Source of the DNA: Adiantum capillus-veneris
Lineage: Eukaryota > Streptophyta > Polypodiopsida > Polypodiales > Pteridaceae
DNA: 64,000 bases
Assembly (NCBI GenBank): GCA_014529385.2
Contig: CM043967.1
Coordinates: forward strand, 1,495,001-1,559,000
Direction: 5' to 3'
Within the stretch, counting starts at the first letter, position 1. Every line of letters starts with the position of its first letter. The notes below the pieces were generated by a model. That model did not search any database and was not told the DNA's origin. It saw only the letters and a list, made by a program, of their open reading frames with translations. This document shows positions 1 to 11,459 of this stretch, in pieces. The position numbers and the translations under genes are program-made.

Positions 1-1188
1 CTGAAAACTCCATTCTTCAAACTTCTTGAGCAACGATTTCACCTTGAAGCATAAATTATTTAGTTTAGGATTCTTATTCTTCCATACTCCCAATACTTAC
101 TTCACGACCAACCACGAGGATTCACTAGTAGTAATAGGGGGATGCCACCTGCGTGCAACAAAATTGCCTTTTTAACCCTACATACGGGACCCTCCTATGT
201 AAAATCTATCCATTTTGCCTTAGAAAACCCCCTTATTGTACACTCACATGATACCATACGGTAACCCTTAGTGAATCCCCTGTGCGACCAACAAGGCATC
301 TCCTATGATGTGTAAGCTTATAATTCCCAACTGTAAACAGATGTGCAAACCCCCTTCAAGAGCCATCATGTACTCTGTTTCATTATTACTTTTTGCATCA
401 AGTTGCAACCCTTGCTTCCTTACAAGTTTTCCTTATGCATCATAAATGACAATGCCTCCCGACGTAGCATCATGACTAAGGTCGATAGAGCCATCAAAAT
501 ATAACAGTGAAGCATCAGATATGGCAAGAGTCTCGAATTTCTTCTTTTGCACCACCTCTTCCTTAACCAAAACAGGAATATCTTTATAAGTGAGTAAATC
601 TGCCAAGGTAGCTCGAGTACTCTCTTCTACCAAAAAGGTGAACTGAAACTCTTGAAGCTCAATAACCCATTTCATCACTGTTTTTGATATATTCGAATTA
701 TTAAACAGCTGAGGAAGCAATGAATAGCTGGTGAGGAAAGTGAATGACTTTTGCAACAAGTAATGTATGAACTGTTTGCAAGCATAAACCATACTGGTCA
801 TCACCAATTCAATTTCAGAGTAGTCTCTTTCATGAGGAGTCTTCACTATGCTAGCATAATGAGTAGGCTTCATATACTGAGATTCCTTCCCCTTTTGCAA
901 CAACATGGCCCCAATGGCATCATCTCCCCCTGATAGGTTAACATAAAATTCCTTTTCCCAGTCAGGGGCTTGCATAATGGGTAATGTACTCAAAACTTTT
1001 TTAACTTTGTCAAAAACATCTTCACATTCACGTGTCCACTCCAAGGGATCATTCTTAACTGCTTGCTGCAATGGATACAATAATTGTGACGCCAGAGGTA
1101 TGAAACGAGATAGATATTTAACCTTCTGTATGAAAGTGGCTAACTGTCTGGTATCCTTTGGAGATGACAGCAATAACAAAGATTCCAC
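1..1188 (-). pseudogene. RNase H plus additional RNase H (aRNH) of the Ty3 relic
   Basis: An open stretch (1188-433) begins in the RT thumb/connection (YLSRFIPLASQLLYPL) and contains the classical RNase H with ERDYSEIELVMTSMVYACK and ADLLTYK. It then enters a second RNase H fold: LLYFDGS near 505, and, after one TAA at about 433, SNNETEYMMALEGG and IIGDALLVAQGI down to about 265. Near the left edge NPKLNNLCFKVKSLLKKFEEW resembles the aRNH tail. The D, E and D of the second fold are visible. The classical domain has lost its first catalytic Asp context (VNLSGGDD replaces the usual VxxDAS) and TSYS stands where TDH is expected, so it is probably dead. Confidence 0.75.
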
Positions 1189-1421
1189 TTTCTTTGGATC
1201 TGCTTCTATCCTCTCAGATCACATGTCCAAGAAGCTTCACCCTTGGCTGCGCCAAGTGACACTAATTAAGGTTCAACTGACCCCCGCATTCATCATACCT
1301 TGCAAAAGTCATCTCAAGCTTTTGAACATGCTATTTCCTTGAACTGTATACACAGAAGTCATCTATCAATCCTTTGACAAATTTCCCAAGGAACGGGGTA
1401 AGGACCCAACTACTTTTCTTT

Positions 1422-1585
1422 CAAAAGATCTAGGCCCATTTGTTAACCCAAAAGGAAGGCAACAAAAGAAAAAAAAACCGCATCACGTGATAAAAGTAGT
1501 CTTCTAAAGATCTAGACCCATTTGTTAACCCAAAAGGAAGGCAAAAAAAGAAAAAACAACCGCATCGCGTGATAAGTAGTCTTCT
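1422..1585. repeat. 82-bp tandem duplication inside RT
   Basis: The segment starting near AAGATCTAGGCCCATTTG at 1425 recurs at 1507 with a few differences, giving a period of 82 bp. On the minus strand the unit carries the RT PFGLTN motif region (LPFGLTNG in one frame), so this motif has been duplicated and the frame broken. Confidence 0.85.
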
Positions 1586-2059
1586 TTTGGTCTTTAGGAG
1601 CAAGGATAAGATGAAAATATTCGGAATAACCATCACATACACTGTATCTTTCAAAGCCAACCACTGCATCTAAAAGTTGATCAATGAAAGGTAAAGGGTA
1701 AGGATCTTTCTTGATCACTGCATTTAATGGCTTATAATCAATGCAAACTCTCCAACACCCATCTTTCTTTGGAGTGACCGCTACAGGGCTCACCCATTCA
1801 GCATTATCAAAACTAGCACAATGAACCCTGCATCCAAAATTTTATCCACTTCTTCTTTTAAAGCATTCATTTGTTCCTTACCCATCCTTCTTAATTTTTG
1901 TATTCTTGGCTTTGCCCCTTCAACTAGTTCGATCTTCACAGGATCTCCAACAAAACCCCTTATTTCCTTATATGAAGTGACGAAAAGATTTGGAAACCTG
2001 TCCAACATCTCCCTTCTTTCTCCTTGTGTCAGATTGGCACTCAACATATTTTGAATCAA
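1430..2059 (-). pseudogene. Reverse transcriptase fragment of the Ty3 relic
   Basis: Minus-strand reading from 2059 gives the RT entry (VEGAKPRIQKLRRMGKEQM, EEVDKILDAGFI), then after a frameshift SPVAVTPKKDGCWRVCIDYK, LNAVIKKDPYPLPFIDQLLD and FERYSVCDGYSEYF. These correspond to RT motifs up to the first catalytic aspartate block, where D-x-x-S/G has become CDGYSEY. The PFGLTN motif is present but duplicated and out of frame. The YxDD box is not visible, as the 1190-1430 interval is too decayed. Confidence 0.75.
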
Positions 2060-2210
2060 CTATTTCTTCACTGGCAATTCCTATTTAGGTTGCATCAACT
2101 CCTCAATTTTCTCTAAACGGCTTGAAGCATTTATATTCCTTGACACTTGCAACATTTCACCCACTTCCCTCTTCTCCTCATCCAACAACAAGAATGAAAC
2201 TTCACGCTCG

Positions 2211-2660
2211 TCACACTGGAACTGGAAGCAAAGCTACTTTCTGAATCTTCAGAACTGTCTTCACTGGTAACTTCGGATTCGTCATTTTCACTCCATCTTC
2301 TAGTGCCAAAGGTTGCTTGATAGTCATATCAAACACTCCTTTCCTGCCATACACACAGATTGTGCCCTTGCCCCAATCTTGCACAACACCAACAGCTCTC
2401 AACCAAGGTCATTGCAAAATGAGAGGAAAAGCTCCCAAGACAGCTTGCATAACACGAAAGTTTACTATAACTTACGTTAAAGACTTGAACTTCCAAATTC
2501 TTAATCAGCCCCAAACACTTGACTTTGGCATGGTTTGCTAGTTGAATCCAAAACCCAGAGCTTTAGCATGTAATGAGACCCAGTCTCTCGACACATGATT
2601 ATGTGATCACACAAACTTGAGCACCTCCATCAATGTAGGCCTCTCCCATGCCCACACCTT
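2211..2660 (-). pseudogene. Retropepsin fragment of the Ty3 relic
   Basis: On the minus strand the frame reads AYIDGGAQVCVIT near 2640, matching the aspartic protease active-site loop with DGGA in place of D-S/T-GA. It then reads KCLGLIKNLEVQVFNV, and later LRAVGVVQDWGKGTI, which fits the C-terminal segment around the flap-to-G-R-P-W region. Stops (TAA after VIT) and a frameshift separate the parts. Position between gag and RT agrees with the family. Confidence 0.6.
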
Positions 2661-3015
2661 TGTGCCAAGCGTTTACCATAGGACAAATGTCGGGTTACTC
2701 TCCCATAGCCAACACCTCTGACTTGTCCATGCTTCAACTCTTTCTCTGGATTCACTAATGACTTTCACTGCCTTTTAAGTTTGGGCACCATATTCATCAA
2801 CTATCCAAAAGTACAATCTACTTTCCTCCCAATCAGGTCTTCCTTTAAACTGTAAGAGGTATTCTCTTCCTCTTGGCTTTTGTATCTTCACCCTCTTTCT
2901 CTTTCTCTTTCCCTTTCTTTTTACTGGGACCTAGAGCGGCATAGCCTTCCCTCTCTCTTTTTCCTACATGCATCATATTGGCTTCTTTCTTTTCAACCCA
3001 CACAATACCCACATG

Positions 3016-3967
3016 ATCACCAGATGTTGAGGCTTGATTTCCTGTTCAGTACCTTGATCTCCCCATATATCCAATGCATAATCATTAGCCCTGTTAGGAA
3101 TCTTTTGGGGGAGTGGGAACATATCACCTCCCATCCTTGTTGGCTTTGAATAATAACTACTGATATGACCAAGTTCACCACAATTGTAGCAGGTAGGGAT
3201 GAAACTCCTTTGTGGCTCAAAGACACCTTGTCCACGACCCGCATTAGCATTAGGCTGAGCTTCACATGCCTGGACCATTCCTCTACCACATCCACGACCA
3301 CGACCTCTCTACCTGCAAGAACACTGAGCACAATTCCTGCATCATGGTCATCATATCTTGCATATTTCAATGTAATTGTTCAGTGCTAGCAACCTTTGAA
3401 TAGGTTGGGCTCTAGCCTTTACCTGATTTTTCTCATTTTGTCTACCATTACCTTGCAGAACACCACTTTCTCATACTCATTAAGTCTTTGAACCTTCCAT
3501 TCTTTCTCCCTAGCGATAGTGACTGCTTCCTCTAAGATAGTGGACCTTTTCAACTCAACTTTGAACTTCATACTTTCTTTGAAGTTTGCACAAAAGGATC
3601 CTTCTTTAACATGGATGTAGGGATTTGATTTCTCAAATCTTGGGCCCATTTATCCCATAGACGGGTGAAGTGCATGGCAAAATCATCAACACTTTGATTA
3701 ACCTTTTGAGTGTACTTCAATGGATCTGTACTGTACCAGGAAAGCCTGCTTTATATGATTGCAGTCCAAAACCACCCCTGGAGTTTGTGTCCACCATCTC
3801 TTCTTGATTTTGTAACCAAACTTTTTCCTCATCTTGTATTGCAGCAACCGCAACAATATAGCTTAGTCTAGTATATTTTGCAGTAAGAAATTGATTTCCA
3901 ATTTTTCAATAAAATTATGTGCATTCTTATTAGGAAATCCATGAAACTGTGGGAACTTGTCTTCCAT
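3016..3967 (-). pseudogene. Gag fragment with degenerate zinc knuckle
   Basis: The minus-strand frame from an ATG at 3967 reads MEDKFPQFHGFPNKNAHNFI, typical of the start of a Ty3 capsid (F-x-G, NA-x-x-FI). Downstream are MGPRFEKSNPYIHVKEGSF (3649) and a charged LKRSTILEEAVTIAREKEW segment, then a zinc knuckle CYNCGELGH near 3190. The last Cys of the CCHC box is replaced (HISSYY). Stops and frame changes split the reading into at least four pieces. Confidence 0.65.
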
Positions 3968-5793
3968 GTTTGATTGCCACAAAAACACTTACATGTGACA
4001 TTGAAAGCTCAAAAGATATTGATGGATCACTCCAATACCTAGTCCACCTCACACTGGGTAACATGGCCCCCAGTGCTTGGCTTCATGAAACCTCACGACC
4101 CTCCAAAAGCTGCAATCCAATTACACGACCGCCTCAAGTGATATCCACAATTTTCACATACATAGGTGGTTGTCCATAAGGACCCAATACAAGTTTCGTG
4201 GGTCCTCTCTGTTCAGTACTCCCATGAAAAATCTGAGGGACACACAGGCCCCTGGTTACAATTTATAGGCTCTGGGCCTTCCGAAAGTAGTACATGAAAA
4301 GATTCAACTCTCAAAAGCTTCTAGGCCAAAAGTTGCATGCGTAAATTGCGGAAATTCGTACACAGTGCCACGTTAGTAGCTAACGTGTTTTGCGGACGTT
4401 CATACAACCTGCCATGATAGTAGCTCCATGCGATTTGGTTTCTTGCTTTATTTTTATTTTCCTTGGATTCTCTGCCTACGGAATAGACATGTTTCACAAG
4501 AATTGGAGCATAGGAGCACTTGATCCTCAATGGAGACACCAAAACGATGTTAGTGTGCAAACGACAAGAAAAATGAGTGCCTCTATAGCCTTGCACGGAT
4601 CACACCATTGGAAGTAAGAGCTATTACACCACCAAAAACACCTGTAGAGATTTATGAAAACACACTCAAAATTAGGAGAAACCAAGGACATCATGACAAA
4701 TCTTGTCTTGTGGAAATGTCTGTAGAGTATCCATAGGTAAAAAACAAATGAAAGATGAAAGAGTTATGCCCGCTCAAAACGCGGGTGTACTCATTGCTAA
4801 AAAATGAGCTCTCTGAAAGTTTTGCAAGTGTTTCAGCTATTAAAATGCGGTGATTTTTAATCTTTTATCCCAAAAACTTTCTCTCTCTTCTCAACTGACA
4901 AGGATCACTTTGTAGGCATCTTTTAATTGGCTCAATTTTTGCCTTTTTTGGGAAAAATTTGAGGTGTCGATGACCCTTTGACTAAGGGAATGGGGTGGGG
5001 GCAAGTGTTCGAAAACCAAAATCTGTAGCTAGGCACCTGTCCAGCTGAGTGGGAACTCACAAAATGCACCCTTTCTCTCCCATGAAGCCCACGAGCCCCT
5101 CCATAGCCAAGCCTTGAGAGCTTCTCTCACTTTGATACACCCATAATGGGCTCCCCATGCACCCTATATACCCCCCATTTTCCCCTTTTCTCTTCCCATG
5201 TGGGATAATTCCCATGCCACATGGCCACTTTCTCCCCAATCTCCCCAACCCCCTTATGCCCAGCAAATTTCCAGTTTCTCCCCAAAGCAGGAGAATTTCT
5301 CGGACAACTTCCTCAAAGCATAACTTGCTACTCCGATCACCAAATGACACACTGTAACACACGGCTCAAAGCCCATCATCTCGGCTACTTCTAGAAATCT
5401 CAAACCTTAGCATTTCTAGTTGAAATTATCAAGTTGGTCCAACTACCCTTGCCGCATGCAAGCTACACTCACTTTCCAAGTTGAGACTGCCCGCTTCGGA
5501 TGCTCATAACTCATGATGTATAAGTCCGATTTACGAGCAATAAAGCACCGATGAAAATACTTATTGAAAGAGACTAGCAAGCTTGAATACCTTGGATACA
5601 TCTAAGATATCTTGAAGGTTAGCTTTAGAAAGTTTGATATTTTTATCTTTGATGTCAAGTGGTTCAAAGTTATTACTAGTGGGCCTAATGCAACTGTGCA
5701 CAAAGATAAGAGATGACTAATTTAAGTGAACTCTAGGCGGGTGTGGATAGATGGGCGGGATACATTTGTACTTCCATAGCATTGTGAAAAATT
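3968..5793. other. No gene recognised; possible LTR-derived sequence
   Basis: Nothing with a convincing protein or RNA signature was found. A purine-rich run at about 4984-5008 ends directly before TGTTCG, which resembles a polypurine tract next to an LTR start, but no partner LTR was recognised. Short ORFs here look like chance frames. Confidence 0.3.
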
Positions 5794-6033
5794 TTGTTCA
5801 CCATAGATCCACTATGGGATGAAAATGATAAAAAAAAAATTTCTAAACTGTTCTCGCTCTTTGTTGTTCAATTTGCTCCATGGATCAAACAAATGTGTGA
5901 AGGGTTGGAGGTTGAGATTGAAGAGCTTCATGACCAAAGTGCACAGCCAATGGATGTTGTAAATGAGGATTTCAAGCTAGAGGTCAGTGGTGAGCAGATG
6001 CCTGAACTTGGAGATGAGCTCTCACATATGTAG
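5794..6033 (+). CDS. Unassigned short ORF, 79 codons, acidic
   Basis: An ATG-to-stop frame with an acidic, Glu/Asp-rich C-terminal half (GLEVEIEELHDQ, SGEQMPELGDELS). It is not recognised as any family. It could be a decayed exon or a chance frame in transposon DNA; a following AT-rich stretch up to the GA microsatellite has no features that decide the question. Confidence 0.15.
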   Translation: MFTIDPLWDENDKKKISKLFSLFVVQFAPWIKQMCEGLEVEIEELHDQSAQPMDVVNEDFKLEVSGEQMPELGDELSHM

Positions 6034-6283
6034 GTAGATGCGCAGAGTGATGTAGAAGTGGAGTTTGATGACAAAGATTGTTGATGGCCAAACATAGAAG
6101 AAGCTTTTGAAACTTTTTGCATCACTATGTTTTTGAAATGGAATGAAATTTTGTAATGGTTTAAGCGGCCAATATTCTTTGTGGGAATGAGTCTTAAAGG
6201 AGGAATTGTATATAAGCCAATTTTTGTAACCCTGTGCCAACTTTTGAATTAATCTAATCTCATGTTTACTATGCGTTGTGTCT

Positions 6284-6364
<81 letters not shown>

Positions 6365-6953
6365 TCGTTACTACATGCTCTACGGAGCCTCCATTACGAA
6401 AGTGACACAACCAATGCATTAGCAATAGTTAGGGATTCAATCCAATGCTATGCTTGCACAATTCCAATGTCATGGAGAAGCGAGCTCCTACAAGCTTTCG
6501 GGTGAGTTTTATTGCAAACTGTGTGTTCGTTTGGTGATTTCTCTATACTTGTGGGTTCAGAGCGAGTAGAGCTAAGGATTAGGATCATACAAATCACTAA
6601 CTCTGTATACACGATTGTTGCACGAAGTGGTTCTAGGTAGGATATCAAGTCAGAGTCCATAGGGTAATGACCTCTTGATGAGGAGAGTGTTTCCTATGAG
6701 TTTGGTGACTTTTCGAATGCATTTGGTTTAGTTTTGGATAGCATGAGCATTGTAGGTTAAGTTAAATTCAAAAGTGCATAGGACATCTAGATTTGGTTTC
6801 ATTGTGTAGAGATTGTCTTAGAAGGTCAAGAAGGTGATTGACATCCATCTCCTTGTTTCCATATGCCTACGGGTTAAGCTTCATCCTTGGCTGACATAGA
6901 GTTGTACGCTTTGTTTTTTCTATGCTAGCGTCCGCTCACAGCGTATCCTCCAA
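6034..6953. other. Non-coding; likely right part of an LTR ending at the primer site
   Basis: Apart from the GA microsatellite this interval has no coding signal. It ends at CTCCAACAT immediately before the tRNA-like primer site, as the 3' end of a 5' LTR would. The left boundary of that LTR could not be placed, and no sequence match to the 18963-20452 region was visible. Confidence 0.3.
6287..6357. repeat. (GA)n microsatellite
   Basis: An uninterrupted run of about 35 GA units, preceded by TGAGTGAGAG and followed by a T-rich stretch. Confidence 0.95.
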
Positions 6954-6954
6954 C

Positions 6955-6974
6955 ATTGGCGCCTGGCGGGGACG
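6955..6974 (+). other. Primer-binding site resembling tRNA-Asp 3' end
   Basis: TTGGCGCC followed by TGGCGGGGACGAG resembles the complement of a tRNA-Asp 3' end, which is the usual primer site of several plant Ty3 lineages, but with a few bases missing after the first eight. It lies about 2 kb upstream of gag on the same strand. Confidence 0.5.
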
Positions 6975-8910
6975 AGAGCCCTAGGTAGGTGACCTTAGAG
7001 CAATCCTACGAGGTAAAAGTCTCTTTGGTTCGTCAAAATTTTATTACTTTACTTTAGGTAGAATCCAATGGTAGGACTTTTGAAATTGTAGAGAGGTGTG
7101 AGTGGACATACGGCTTGCCGAGGTCATCGGCGTTTGACAGTTTTTTTGTAGTTAGTGTAGTTAGTGTAGTTAGGGGGTGAGTGATTTGTGAGGTGTTAAA
7201 AGCATAAACTAGTCCGTGTGTGGTAGTAAAGTGTTTTTCTACTCATGGATACAAAAACCCCATAGGGTAAATAGAACTTGTGATTGAGATCTAGGCTAAC
7301 TATCATAGAATAGATTTTCTTGTTTGCATTTGCATCTTAAGAAGTGAATTTAGGAAGAGAATTGCAATAAAATTAGGGAGCTGGTGATTTTGAGCACATT
7401 TATTTGCATAGAAATTGGTAAAAGTGTTAAAAATCATTGCTAAAAACTCGTGTAAGCCTATGAGAAAAATCTGTACAAAAACACATCAGTAGACATCATA
7501 TGCGTATGATGTCTCAAGGGGTGATCTGGCAGTCAAATTAAACCTTTGACTTCATACTCACATTTTGCCTATTGTGTGTGGCACATTCACCATGTTTCAT
7601 CTCATTTGGGAGACTAAGTTAAGAATTAGGTACATATTACTCTTTTCGAAAAGTTCTTGGGTAAAAAGGAGTGAAATGGTACAACTCTGATTCTGATATC
7701 CAAAATTGACTATGAGCACATATGCATGTTGCACATATCAAAGGGCAGCTGTGGTAGAAACAAAACTCCATTCAAGGCAAAAAGACATCATACGTGTATA
7801 ATGTCTCATTGGTTAGCATTGAGTCAAATTGTGCATATGAGTATACCCTTGTGATTTATAACAGATAATGAGCACATAGAAGCACTATTGGACCTAAAAA
7901 GCGCCAAAATACGATTCTAGGCAAGTGTATGACTGCATTGCTCATATCTAGCACCAAAAGTATTGAAACTGAGTTTGGAAAGCTTCTGAGAGTTGCTTTC
8001 ATGGTTGAGAATCTCTGGAGAAGAAATATTCTCATTTTGACCAGGTAGACATCATACGCATATGATGTCTCAAGGGCGTATTTAGAAACCAAAGCTGACT
8101 TTAGGGATAACCTAGGGGTCAAGCACCTCAAGGAAACTTAAGGGCCTAGTTTCACTGAAGTTGAGTCACATGGTGATTTAGAAAACCTCTTGAGGAGTTG
8201 AGAAATCTTCTGACAGTTTCATGAGGATTTAACCAGATTCCAGGTGTTAAGACCATAGAAGGAGGTTGGACTAAGGATTAATATATTAGGGAGAACCTAA
8301 GATTAGAATCTGAGCTGAATCTGGCACAGTAGACATCATACATGTATAATGTCTGAGTGCAAGATTTAGGACTTATTTTGGTTGGATTGAGCCGCCCAGA
8401 GTTTTCCAACTAACTCTAGCACCCCCTTTTACAAGTCAAATCAGTGTGAAGAACATTTATATAGGGATCCAACCCTCCACAAGACAAATTTTGGACAAAA
8501 CTTACCCACAAGGTCATACTAATCAACATTGAGTAGTACTGAAGTGATAATCACTATTTGACAAAGATTTGCAGAGTCTAAATTTTTGTACAGATAGCCA
8601 TCAACAAGGTCCAACAAGTCGAGACAAATCTAAAGTACAATCAGTCAACAAATTGGAGAGTTGAAAGACTAGCCTAAATAAGGAACGACCGAGCAAAGAG
8701 GTAAAAGGTTTGGATTGATAGTTGTGTGTTAACGGAAGTGACGTATTTAAGATCAAGTAGAAATCTCCAAAGAGACTGGAGATCACAAGGAGATGAGGCC
8801 AGCTTATTGTCCACTGAGGAGAGTGTGACCCAAGCAAGAATAGATCCACTAGCACCAATTATAAAGGACGATAGTGGGTGACACCTCTTCAGAGCAATCT
8901 ATTTACCTCA
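6975..8910 (+). other. 5' leader of the Ty3 element
   Basis: Almost 2 kb between the primer site and the first gag codon, with no ORF that looks coding. Its main content is the palindromic tandem array (7491-8354). Leaders of this length occur in large plant Ty3 elements. Confidence 0.45.
7491..8354. repeat. Palindromic tandem array A, four units
   Basis: Four copies of a 24-bp near-perfect palindrome (AGACATCATACG followed by its reverse complement) start at 7491, 7783, 8047 and 8331, so the spacing is 292, 264 and 284 bp. Between them only scattered words are shared, for example gcacat and ttcacc next to catttg. The same motif recurs at the same spacing in array B (20453-22172). The array lies in the leader, upstream of gag. 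Confidence 0.9.
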
Positions 8911-11400
8911 TGGCTAACCAAAACACCACTATTAACCGACAGAACCAATTGGGAGGAGGTAGCACCTCTAAGAATCCCACTCGAACAATGAGGTATACAA
9001 CCCTTTAGTTAGAAGGACCAAATGCCCATGGGGCTCTGGTATATGCTGATGAATGGGGACGTAAAAGCATATGTATTGAGTAAAAACCAGCCGAAGGAGT
9101 GGAAGGCCTTCTAGTGTATGATGATGGGGATAGATTCTATGATGATGAAGGAATAAATTATCTCATTGCTAAGGACCCAGAGAACTATAACAAATATGGG
9201 GCAACGTGGCAAAAGGGAAGATGGTTTCTCAAATCATAGAAATACCTCCTCGGATAGATCTTCCTAACGCCACCCTAGTGTTTCACAAGAAGGTGACTAA
9301 GGTAATGACCAACCAAGGAGTGGTAGGCATCTACGGGAACATGAATGGTAGGGCCAAAACATATTTCCGGTGTCTAGCACATTACACCTTTGAGTTAAGC
9401 ATGGAGAAGACTTTATAGTTGTTTTTGTACAAATCAGGTGAAGGGAGTCTCATAATATATGTTGACAAGTATGGACAAGAGTATGCCTCGATAGAGAAAG
9501 TGGAAGTAGCACGATTGATAGGCATTGTAGTCATTCCAATAGATCCACTTGCAACTCAGGGCCCAAACCTTACCCCTAGCAAGTCTACAAATCCCTTTGA
9601 AGAAGTGGAGGATATGGCCAGATTTCCATCTAGACAAGCTAGAGTGGTTGAAATGCCAATTTTTTCTTCATATATGAACCTAAATCCTGAAACGTTGCAA
9701 TCCTGGTTGCGTCCCACATTAACAAGGAAACAAGAGTTTTATAGAGGAGAAATCCCTATTACAACCGTATCATATGTGACCCCGATAGTATCACCAATGC
9801 CCACTTATTCTTACTCTTATCCCAAGGAGAGCAAGTGACCAACAATGAAGCCGACCACAGCAAGATTCCCCTATATGGAGGGAATCAATATGGAAAGAAG
9901 ATTTTTAGCGAAACCACCTATTGACAGAACCTATAGAGGATACAGGTTGGAAGAAGCATTTGATGGTAGATCAACACATGAACGAGAACCTGTAAGAGGA
10001 GAGGAACGAGGAGATTCCACAGTTAGGCTGGTAGAACACAGACGTGTTAGACCTTCTCAAGTCCAAAAATGAGTTAACAAGGAATATTCAAGGGAAAGAG
10101 ACCCTAGAGACCACGTGGAAACATTCTTGAGAGTGATCGGGGTAGAAGAGGTCAGGGAATTTGATACACAGTTTACCAAATTTGGACTCACCTTAATGGA
10201 AGACGATGCCACCTAGTTTGATTCTCTTGAAAAACAAGATTTTGAAACCATCCAAGAAGTATTTGACAAATTTGTGGAGGAATTCCTCTCAAAGAGGGAT
10301 AGCCCACAATATTGTCTCATAAATCCATAACTTCAAGCAGAAAGAGGGAGAATCTGTCAGGAAAGCAGCCCTACGGCTGAAACGATATGTAAAATTCTAC
10401 TCGATGGAAGAATTACCTACTCAATCTAGACTCATGTTAATATTTATCCTGGGACTGAGAAATGCAGACCTTCAAAAGGATTTGTATATGAAGAAAAGAC
10501 CCACTCTGAATAAGTTAACCAAAGAGGCTTTATTCTTGGTAGACAATTGTGCGATCTACAAGGATGGGGACCAAAAAGACAGAGATGATGATTCATCATC
10601 TCAACAAAGTGGAACTAAGTCCACAAAATCAACACAAAGAAGCGAGCCGGTGGTAAATCAAGAGAAACTCATAGAGGAGGTGCTGAAGAGGCTTAGCCCA
10701 TTTGCTAAGCCGCACTCTAAGAAACTAAAGTGGTGTGCCGTCGAACAAAAATGGACAAATCATGCAACCGAAGAGTGCTACTACAATAAGGGTTATGTGC
10801 AAGAACAATAGTAAGTTTCCTAGGCACAAGTAGAACCTCCCGAAATACCACCAATGCCTAGATATACGATAGGGAATTTTCCAGGACCAGTTGGGGTTTA
10901 GAGACCATAGCCAATTTTGGGGTAACAACCACCACTCCTAGGAGCAAGACCTATAGGTGTGAGATCTACACCCACTGTAGAAGAACCAAAGGAACAAGCC
11001 TTAGTGCATGTACCTATATATTATGAAGATCCAAGTGTACCTATGGCTTGTCCTATATATTACCCACCGAAGAGTAGAGAACGCCAGAACCATGGAGCAT
11101 GATAGGCCATGTTGGACCACCAACAACGACACACGCTCCTGGAGAAATTAGATATAGTTTGGACGAGAAAACATTGTTGTTCATAACCAATGGAGGCTTA
11201 GTTGGACCGAGGCCTGCTTACCAACAGAGGGAGTTCAAGGAGCACCATGAAAATTGTTGGGACCATGCTATAAGTGTGGAGGTGACCACCTCATGAAAGA
11301 CTGTCCTCGTACGTAAATTGTCCGAGTTTATGCATATTGTCCAGACTGCGACAACAATCATTTGATTGCTGATTGTCCAGTAAATCCAAACAAAGTGGTT
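8911..11400 (+). pseudogene. Gag of the Ty3 element, two zinc knuckles
   Basis: The frame opens with MANQNTTINRQNQLGGG at 8911 and is broken by several stops. A capsid-like segment at about 10080-10330 reads RDPRDHVETFLRVIGVEEV and QDFETIQEVFDKFVEEF, typical of the Ty3 capsid fold. An open piece follows at 10404-10811 (FILGLRNADLQKDLYMKKRP). Two zinc knuckles follow at 11265-11390: CYKCGGDHLMKDC and CPDCDNNHLIADC, both C-x2-C-x3-H-x4-C. A possible third one, CAVEQKWTNHATEEC, lies at about 10733. Two closely spaced knuckles are less common than one in plant Ty3 gag. Confidence 0.65.
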
Positions 11401-11459
11401 AAAATATCTTTGAACATCTTGGAGGTTATTCCTTCAAGCAGTGGTTCGGAAAATTAAAT

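Larger units (their letters stand above)
1..3967 (-). mobile_element. Ty3/gypsy relic with additional RNase H (Tat-like), truncated by the window edge
   Basis: Reading the minus strand from 3967 down to 1, the recognisable parts follow the normal Ty3 order: gag with a zinc knuckle, retropepsin, reverse transcriptase, RNase H, and a second plant-type RNase H. The second RNase H places it near the Tat/Ogre group, where that domain is characteristic. Integrase would lie to the left of the window. Stop codons and frameshifts occur in every domain, so this is an inactive copy. No 5' LTR or primer site could be delimited to the right of gag. Confidence 0.8.

Noticed and set aside
4984-5010. Polypurine tract and LTR start for a plus-strand element
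   Set aside because: No partner LTR or upstream integrase on the plus strand; kept only as a possibility.
5057-5362. 101-codon minus-strand ORF
   Set aside because: Overlaps another frame on the plus strand, no domain, Gly-rich composition typical of a chance frame in LTR-like DNA.
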